Shown piece after piece: positions 59,130 through 64,000 of a DNA stretch of 64,000 nucleotides. The DNA comes from Oligoflexales bacterium (GTDB lineage Bacteria > Myxococcota_A > UBA9042 > DTJE01), in NCBI GenBank assembly GCA_012840965.1, contig DUVQ01000009.1, positions 1-64,000 on the forward strand, in the 5' to 3' direction. The position numbers and the translations under genes were made by a program. Position 1 is the first letter of the stretch; each line of letters starts with the position of its first letter. The notes under the pieces are model-generated. The model did no database searches. It was not told where the DNA came from and was given only the letters and a program-made list of their open reading frames with translations.

Positions 59130-59891
59130 TTACTCTTCATCTTTCATCTGCACTCTTAGTTGGCGGCGAAGAAGCCCGATTAGCCATTCGGTTGGCCCAA
59201 GAAAAATGTACACAGCCCCAAACGCCAATAACGTATAGGAAGCTTTGATTTTTATCATGGCAATAATCAGGCTGGAAGCCAAAAGCATCAAAGCAATCCT
59301 GGTACCAAGCCCAGCGTTAATCTGTTTGAAATTGCGATATCTAACGTTGCTGACCATCAGCAAGCCCATTGCAATCATTGTCACCATAAATGGGATGATT
59401 CTTGAACGCTCTGAAACCCCAAGATCCGACATACCCCAAGCCAGAGTCGCGACGATACCTGCGGCAGCTGGAATGGGCAATCCAGTAAACCATGGGGTAG
59501 GTTTGCTGCGCCTTTCAGTCATAACGTTGAAACGAGCCAGCCGCATCGCCCCACAGGCAACGTAGATAAAGGCAATCAAAAGACCGACCCAGCTAACCTC
59601 CATATGACTCAAGGCAAAGGAGTAGCCCAAAATACCAGGCGCCACCCCGAAACTAATCACATCGGCCAAGGAATCCAGCTGGACTCCAAATTTCGTCTCC
59701 GACCTAGTCATCCGGGCCACGCGACCATCCAAACCATCAGCAATCAAGGCAACCAAAATCGCTATGGCGGCTCGCCTAACACCTGTACTTCCACCACCTT
59801 CCATTACTGAGGCTATCGCAAACAGTCCAAAGAAAACGCTGGCGAGAGTAAAAAGGTTTGGCAGAATATATTTGCTCTTTCGCAGATCCAT
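59130..59891 (-). CDS. pssA: CDP-diacylglycerol--serine O-phosphatidyltransferase
   Basis: LIADGLDGRVARMTRSETKFGVQLDSLADVISFGVAPG (CDP-alcohol phosphotransferase motif). Confidence 0.94.
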   Translation of the reverse strand: MDLRKSKYILPNLFTLASVFFGLFAIASVMEGGGSTGVRRAAIAILVALIADGLDGRVARMTRSETKFGVQLDSLADVISFGVAPGILGYSFALSHMEVSWVGLLIAFIYVACGAMRLARFNVMTERRSKPTPWFTGLPIPAAAGIVATLAWGMSDLGVSERSRIIPFMVTMIAMGLLMVSNVRYRNFKQINAGLGTRIALMLLASSLIIAMIKIKASYTLLAFGAVYIFLGPTEWLIGLLRRQLRVQMKDEE

Positions 59892-60070
59892 CGTTGAATT
59901 CTACAACCTGACGACGGTAAAATCAAAGGCGCACGCGCCTTGTCCAGGTAATAACCGAAATCTTCACCCTTTACAATCAATTTACAAGTTGTGTCATAAT
60001 TTTTAATCCTTGCTGTTTTGCAGTAAGTGCTGATATTTTGATTCGCCCTTTCGATTTTGGGGAGGTTCGT

Positions 60071-61117
60071 GTGGCTCGTTGGTTAATTACTGGTGGTTCT
60101 GGTTTTTTGGGTATCAATCTGGCGCGACATCTTTTACAAACGGGACATGAAGTCGCGACCTTGGACAAGCTTGGCTTCGATTACAAAGATACTGTAGACA
60201 AAGTCACTCACTATCAGATTGACGTCAGAAATCGCGATGCTGTGGACAGGTGTATTGCCACAGGATTTGACGTAGTTGTCCATGGAGCGGCCGCTCTACC
60301 CCTTGAATCTAAAAAGGAAATTTTTAGCACAAACGTTGATGGCACCAGAAACGTCCTTGAATCCATCGAAAGACACAAAGTTCCTCGCTCGGTCTACATC
60401 TCATCGACTGCTGTTTATGGATTGCCAGATCATCACCCCCTGCTTGAAACTGACCCGATGATTGGGGTTGGTCCTTATGGCGAAACCAAGATCATCGCCG
60501 AGGCTATGGTCAAAGACTTTCGCAAAAAAGGGTTGACCATAACAACTATCAGGCCTAAATCGTTTATTGGCCCTGAACGTCTTGGGGTTTTTGCAATCTT
60601 TTACGATTGGGCTGCCACTGGACATTCATTTCCCATGATTGGGCGTGGAAAAAATCTGTACCAGTTGTTAGACGTGGAGGATCTGTGCACAGCCATTGTG
60701 GCAGCCGCTGAACACCCCGATGCAGAGGCGGTAAACACCGAGTTCAATATTGGTGCGATCGAATTTCAGACGATGAGGGAAGACTATCAAGTGGTCCTGG
60801 ATAGAGCTGGTTTCGGGAAGAAAATCCGCAGTTCTCCGGCCAGTCTGGTGGTGCTTGGCCTGGAAATTTTAGATATATTGGGACTTTCACCCTTGTATCC
60901 GTGGGTATACAAAACAGCCACTAAGGACAGTTTTGTTTCGGTAGAGAAGGCCGAAAAAGTTTTGGGATTCGTTCCAAAATATTCCAACAAGCAGGCTCTT
61001 ATTAGGAACTTCGAGTGGTACTTGGCAAACAAGGAATCATTCGAAAGTGCTGGAGGAACCAGTCACAGAGTGCCTTGGAAGCAGGGAATCTTAGGCATAG
61101 TAAAGAAATTCTATTAG
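60071..61117 (+). CDS. NAD-dependent epimerase/dehydratase (extended SDR)
   Basis: GTG start after gggagg; ARWLITGGSGFLGINLARHLL; YGETKIIAE. Confidence 0.92.
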   Translation: MARWLITGGSGFLGINLARHLLQTGHEVATLDKLGFDYKDTVDKVTHYQIDVRNRDAVDRCIATGFDVVVHGAAALPLESKKEIFSTNVDGTRNVLESIERHKVPRSVYISSTAVYGLPDHHPLLETDPMIGVGPYGETKIIAEAMVKDFRKKGLTITTIRPKSFIGPERLGVFAIFYDWAATGHSFPMIGRGKNLYQLLDVEDLCTAIVAAAEHPDAEAVNTEFNIGAIEFQTMREDYQVVLDRAGFGKKIRSSPASLVVLGLEILDILGLSPLYPWVYKTATKDSFVSVEKAEKVLGFVPKYSNKQALIRNFEWYLANKESFESAGGTSHRVPWKQGILGIVKKFY

Positions 61118-61254
61118 ATCCAAAATCCTTACTGGAATCTGACTCAAAGCCAAAACCGTTCAAAGCCAAAATCAAGAGCGTACCAAGCCTTAACCATCAA
61201 TTCAGGCAACGATTATTTTAGATTTGAAAGGAATATGGAGGGAGTCACATTTTT

Positions 61255-61668
61255 CTAGTAGCGACGATCACGGCCCCAGCCACCGCGGTCACGGTCGCCA
61301 TAGCCGCGGTCACGGTCGCCATAGCCACGATCACGGTCGCCATAGCCACGATCACGGTCGCCGTAACGGTCACCGTAACCACCGCGATCACCGTAGCCAC
61401 CACCACGGGGTCCACGCTCTTCACGCTCACGTGGGAAATCGACCTTAATAGTACGGCCATCGAGCATTGTGCCATCAAGAGCATTCTTCGCATTTTGCGC
61501 AGCTTCGTCTGTTGTAAAAGTTACGAAGCCAAAACCTTTTGAGCGCCCAGTCGCTCTGTCAACAATGATCCGCACTTCCTCGATTTCGCCGAACTCTTCG
61601 CACGCAGCTTTCAGGCTAGCCTCGGTTGTCCCCCACGCCAATCCACCAAAGAACAGCTTGTTACCCAT
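61255..61668 (-). CDS. RRM-type RNA-binding protein with Gly/Arg/Asp/Tyr repeat tail
   Basis: KLFFGGLAWGTTEASL (RNP2), SKGFGFVTF (RNP1), (DRDRGYG)n tail. Confidence 0.93.
   Translation of the reverse strand: MGNKLFFGGLAWGTTEASLKAACEEFGEIEEVRIIVDRATGRSKGFGFVTFTTDEAAQNAKNALDGTMLDGRTIKVDFPREREERGPRGGGYGDRGGYGDRYGDRDRGYGDRDRGYGDRDRGYGDRDRGGWGRDRRY
61285..61368 (-). repeat. four 21-bp tandem repeats coding the RGYGDRD tail
   Basis: gcggtcacggtcgccatagcc units. Confidence 0.9.
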
Positions 61669-61698
61669 GGAAACCCACTCCTTAAGAAACACTTTTTC

Positions 61699-61740
61699 AC
61701 GGGGAAGCCGCCTCCCCGTAGGCTGCCCGCACCTGCGGGC
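61699..61740 (-). promoter_or_regulatory. twin GC-rich hairpins in the 5' leader of the RRM gene
   Basis: ACGGGGA-7nt-TCCCCGT and GCCCGC-ACCT-GCGGGC, about 30 nt upstream of ATG. Confidence 0.6.
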
Positions 61741-61989
61741 TTAGGAGACAAAGATCCACCCAACCCCAAAGACCCCAAAATTTCCTGAAAGCGTGGATAC
61801 CACGGTGCACAAGACACAACGGTGACTAAGCGAACAAGAAGACACTGGGAGCAAAACACGGGTCAAGGCAGGACTACCACCTCCAATAACCTTGGCAGGA
61901 TACACCTGTCGAAAACTCGGGTCAAGGGAATAATTTCAGTTATTTGAGTTATTTTTGGATGGCCATTTTCCCGAAAACTTTTCAAAAAA

Positions 61990-64000
61990 TCATTGAAAAG
62001 ACACAAGCGCAACAGAAAAGGCTTCTTGCTTGTAATAATTCGTGTCTGTTGAAGAATAAGCGTTGAAATTAAAGCCTGGGGTTTTCGAGCAAGTCAAATT
62101 AAGCCTCTTGGTTCCATCTGCTATTGGGGTATAGCCATGAAAAATCCTGGCAAAATCTGGAAGAGGTACTGACCTGACCTGACCTTGAGCCATAATTACC
62201 CAAAAGGTATAGCCAGTGGGACCAGAAAGCAAAAGTTGTTGATAAGATGGCTGAATAGCACTTTCCAAAGTCCAGCTGATGCCGTTTTTAGCCCAAAATG
62301 AGTTTTCAACTGGCTCTACTATTTGGGGAAAACCCATAGCCTGAGGCAAGTAAGTGTAGTACCGACCGGCCACAAGCAGGCGCCCACCAAATTGGGCAGC
62401 GGCCATAAAATCGTTGTTTTCCTGTGAAACAGAAAGGTTAGAAAAAGAGTTACAGTCAAAAGCTACCAGTGCGCCTTCTCTACCGTACACCAAAACGTCG
62501 CACTCTCCCCTTCTAACAAGCCCTTTGTAATCGGCTGGCCAAGGGATCTGCCAAACCTCAAAATCATCACCTTTTTTGCGGATCAACTCGCCGGCCTTGC
62601 TAAGCGTCCAAAAATCATCAACGGCAACGGCATCCAAGGCGATTAATTCGCCTTCAACCGGGTATTCCACCTGAAGTGGCGTTCCAGATACGCCTGTGAC
62701 AACGGCCCCATTGACACCGACTGCTACTATCGTGTTGTCAAAAAAGCGTTTCACTGCTCTGGTTTGGACGCCACCTGGCACCATTTCAAACCGAAAGTCC
62801 GAGTTTTCATATCGCAACAAATATGGGCCACCAGCTAGCGACATCGCTAGCTCACCATTATCGCCGACAACCCCTGAAATCCCATAAAAATCAACAGCTA
62901 CCCCTGATACAACCCGGGTTGCCACCCTACCATCGAAATGCCACACCCTTCCCATTTCCCCAACAACCCAGAAATCATCTTTGGAAACGCCCCAGATACC
63001 TCTGATTGGGGTACCGGTCCTCATACCCTGAACGATGATGTCATTTCCATCGTACAGATAGATTGCCCCGCCATCATCAGCCATCAGTATGCCTTCTGGG
63101 ACTGTCGCCACGGCGCTGATGGCCCTGGGGATTGAGGTCTGTTCAAAAAGGACATCTGATCCCTCAATGATGGCCACCGGCAGGTTGGTTTCGGGTTTCA
63201 ATCCAGTGGTCATGGTGACTGAATAAGGCATTCCATTCATGGAGCGTGTAGAAATGGACTGATAAATCGAATAACCCTCGCCAGCAATGGGACCTGTAAA
63301 TTCTTTGGGCTGCCAGGAAATCCTTATGCGGTCAGGCTCGACTCGCTGATAACCCTTCAAAAGGTCTAAAAAGCCATCAGCGCCCAAATTCCAGCCACCC
63401 AAAAGTCCTGGACCGTTTATTCCAAGTGGATGCTCGGGTAGTTCAGGTACGGCCAGCCATAGGTCTCGGTCGGTTTCTATGTTTAGCCGGACATTTATTC
63501 CCTCAATAGGCGCTCCACTGCAGGTCACGCCTGGAACAACCCCCATCCTGACCATATAAGCGTTGCCAATTGGCGGTTTAACCATGGCAGCGCAGACTAC
63601 CGAAAATTGGCCTCTACGAACATTTATCTTGAAATTTCCCTTTCGGTCGGGAAAGGCTCCTGGCCCAGGATCAGGATTTCCACCAAACATGGTAGAACCA
63701 GAGGTCCAACATTGCCCGTACATGTGCCCTTCGGCCCAAAAAGGTTTGATGAAGTACTTTTCGTAGTCAAGCACCCTGCCACTGACGGTACAAGCCGCTG
63801 AGGTGCCAGTGCCTGGTGGGTTGACTGGATTTTCGGGAGAGGCCAAGCCGCTGATGTACAGGGTGACGTTTCTGGCATCAAAACCAACGATCGAAGAAGC
63901 CGAATAACCTAAAGATGTTGCATGAACAGCAACTGGACCCGTCAAATCAGTTCCAGCAAAAGTGATCTGCCCCCTATCGTCAGTTAGCCCTTGATACGGG
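61990..64000 (-). CDS. large surface/secreted protein with carboxypeptidase-regulatory-like N-part and beta-propeller-like repeats (partial, runs off window)
   Basis: Frame stays open from 63945 to window end (PYQGLTDDRGQITFAGTDLTG...); repeats AVDDFWTLSKAGELI, SKDDFWVVGEMGRVWHFDG. Confidence 0.75.
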   Translation of the reverse strand, partial: PYQGLTDDRGQITFAGTDLTGPVAVHATSLGYSASSIVGFDARNVTLYISGLASPENPVNPPGTGTSAACTVSGRVLDYEKYFIKPFWAEGHMYGQCWTSGSTMFGGNPDPGPGAFPDRKGNFKINVRRGQFSVVCAAMVKPPIGNAYMVRMGVVPGVTCSGAPIEGINVRLNIETDRDLWLAVPELPEHPLGINGPGLLGGWNLGADGFLDLLKGYQRVEPDRIRISWQPKEFTGPIAGEGYSIYQSISTRSMNGMPYSVTMTTGLKPETNLPVAIIEGSDVLFEQTSIPRAISAVATVPEGILMADDGGAIYLYDGNDIIVQGMRTGTPIRGIWGVSKDDFWVVGEMGRVWHFDGRVATRVVSGVAVDFYGISGVVGDNGELAMSLAGGPYLLRYENSDFRFEMVPGGVQTRAVKRFFDNTIVAVGVNGAVVTGVSGTPLQVEYPVEGELIALDAVAVDDFWTLSKAGELIRKKGDDFEVWQIPWPADYKGLVRRGECDVLVYGREGALVAFDCNSFSNLSVSQENNDFMAAAQFGGRLLVAGRYYTYLPQAMGFPQIVEPVENSFWAKNGISWTLESAIQPSYQQLLLSGPTGYTFWVIMAQGQVRSVPLPDFARIFHGYTPIADGTKRLNLTCSKTPGFNFNAYSSTDTNYYKQEAFSVALVSFQ

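Overview
Window of a chromosome that looks Myxococcota/Bradymonadales-like. This lineage guess is inference only, from MopE-type Cys/Asp repeats, acidic-linker lipoproteins, PEGA/TPR and FGE-type lipoproteins. It holds about 50 genes and I recognised no rRNA, tRNA or CRISPR. Recognisable modules: (i) a tight + strand operon with split transketolase, two SCP2-like proteins, a class-III aminotransferase and an M19 dipeptidase; (ii) two DUF4143-type AAA ATPase genes, each with a palindrome at its 5' end; (iii) a DegT aminotransferase plus Gfo/Idh/MocA oxidoreductase; (iv) a large MopE-like Cys/Asp repeat lipoprotein; (v) gapA; (vi) a GC-rich segment with a VWA/OmpA lipoprotein, bounded by 30-bp inverted repeats and a transposase remnant; (vii) an ExbD/TonB/peptidase-MA cluster; (viii) cobC-cobS-cobT; (ix) an AT-rich stand-alone SIR2-TPR gene, a candidate NADase defence effector; (x) PP2C plus secreted TldD-like protein, mgtE, dacB, PEGA, pssA, an epimerase and an RRM protein. 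Cross-cutting observations: a (CCCTGY)n G-quadruplex-capable repeat cassette at eight mostly intergenic loci; a 14-bp tandem duplication that splits an alpha/beta hydrolase; and two surface-protein genes whose signal peptide and ectodomain lie in different frames across a C/G homopolymer (phase variation, decay or sequencing error).
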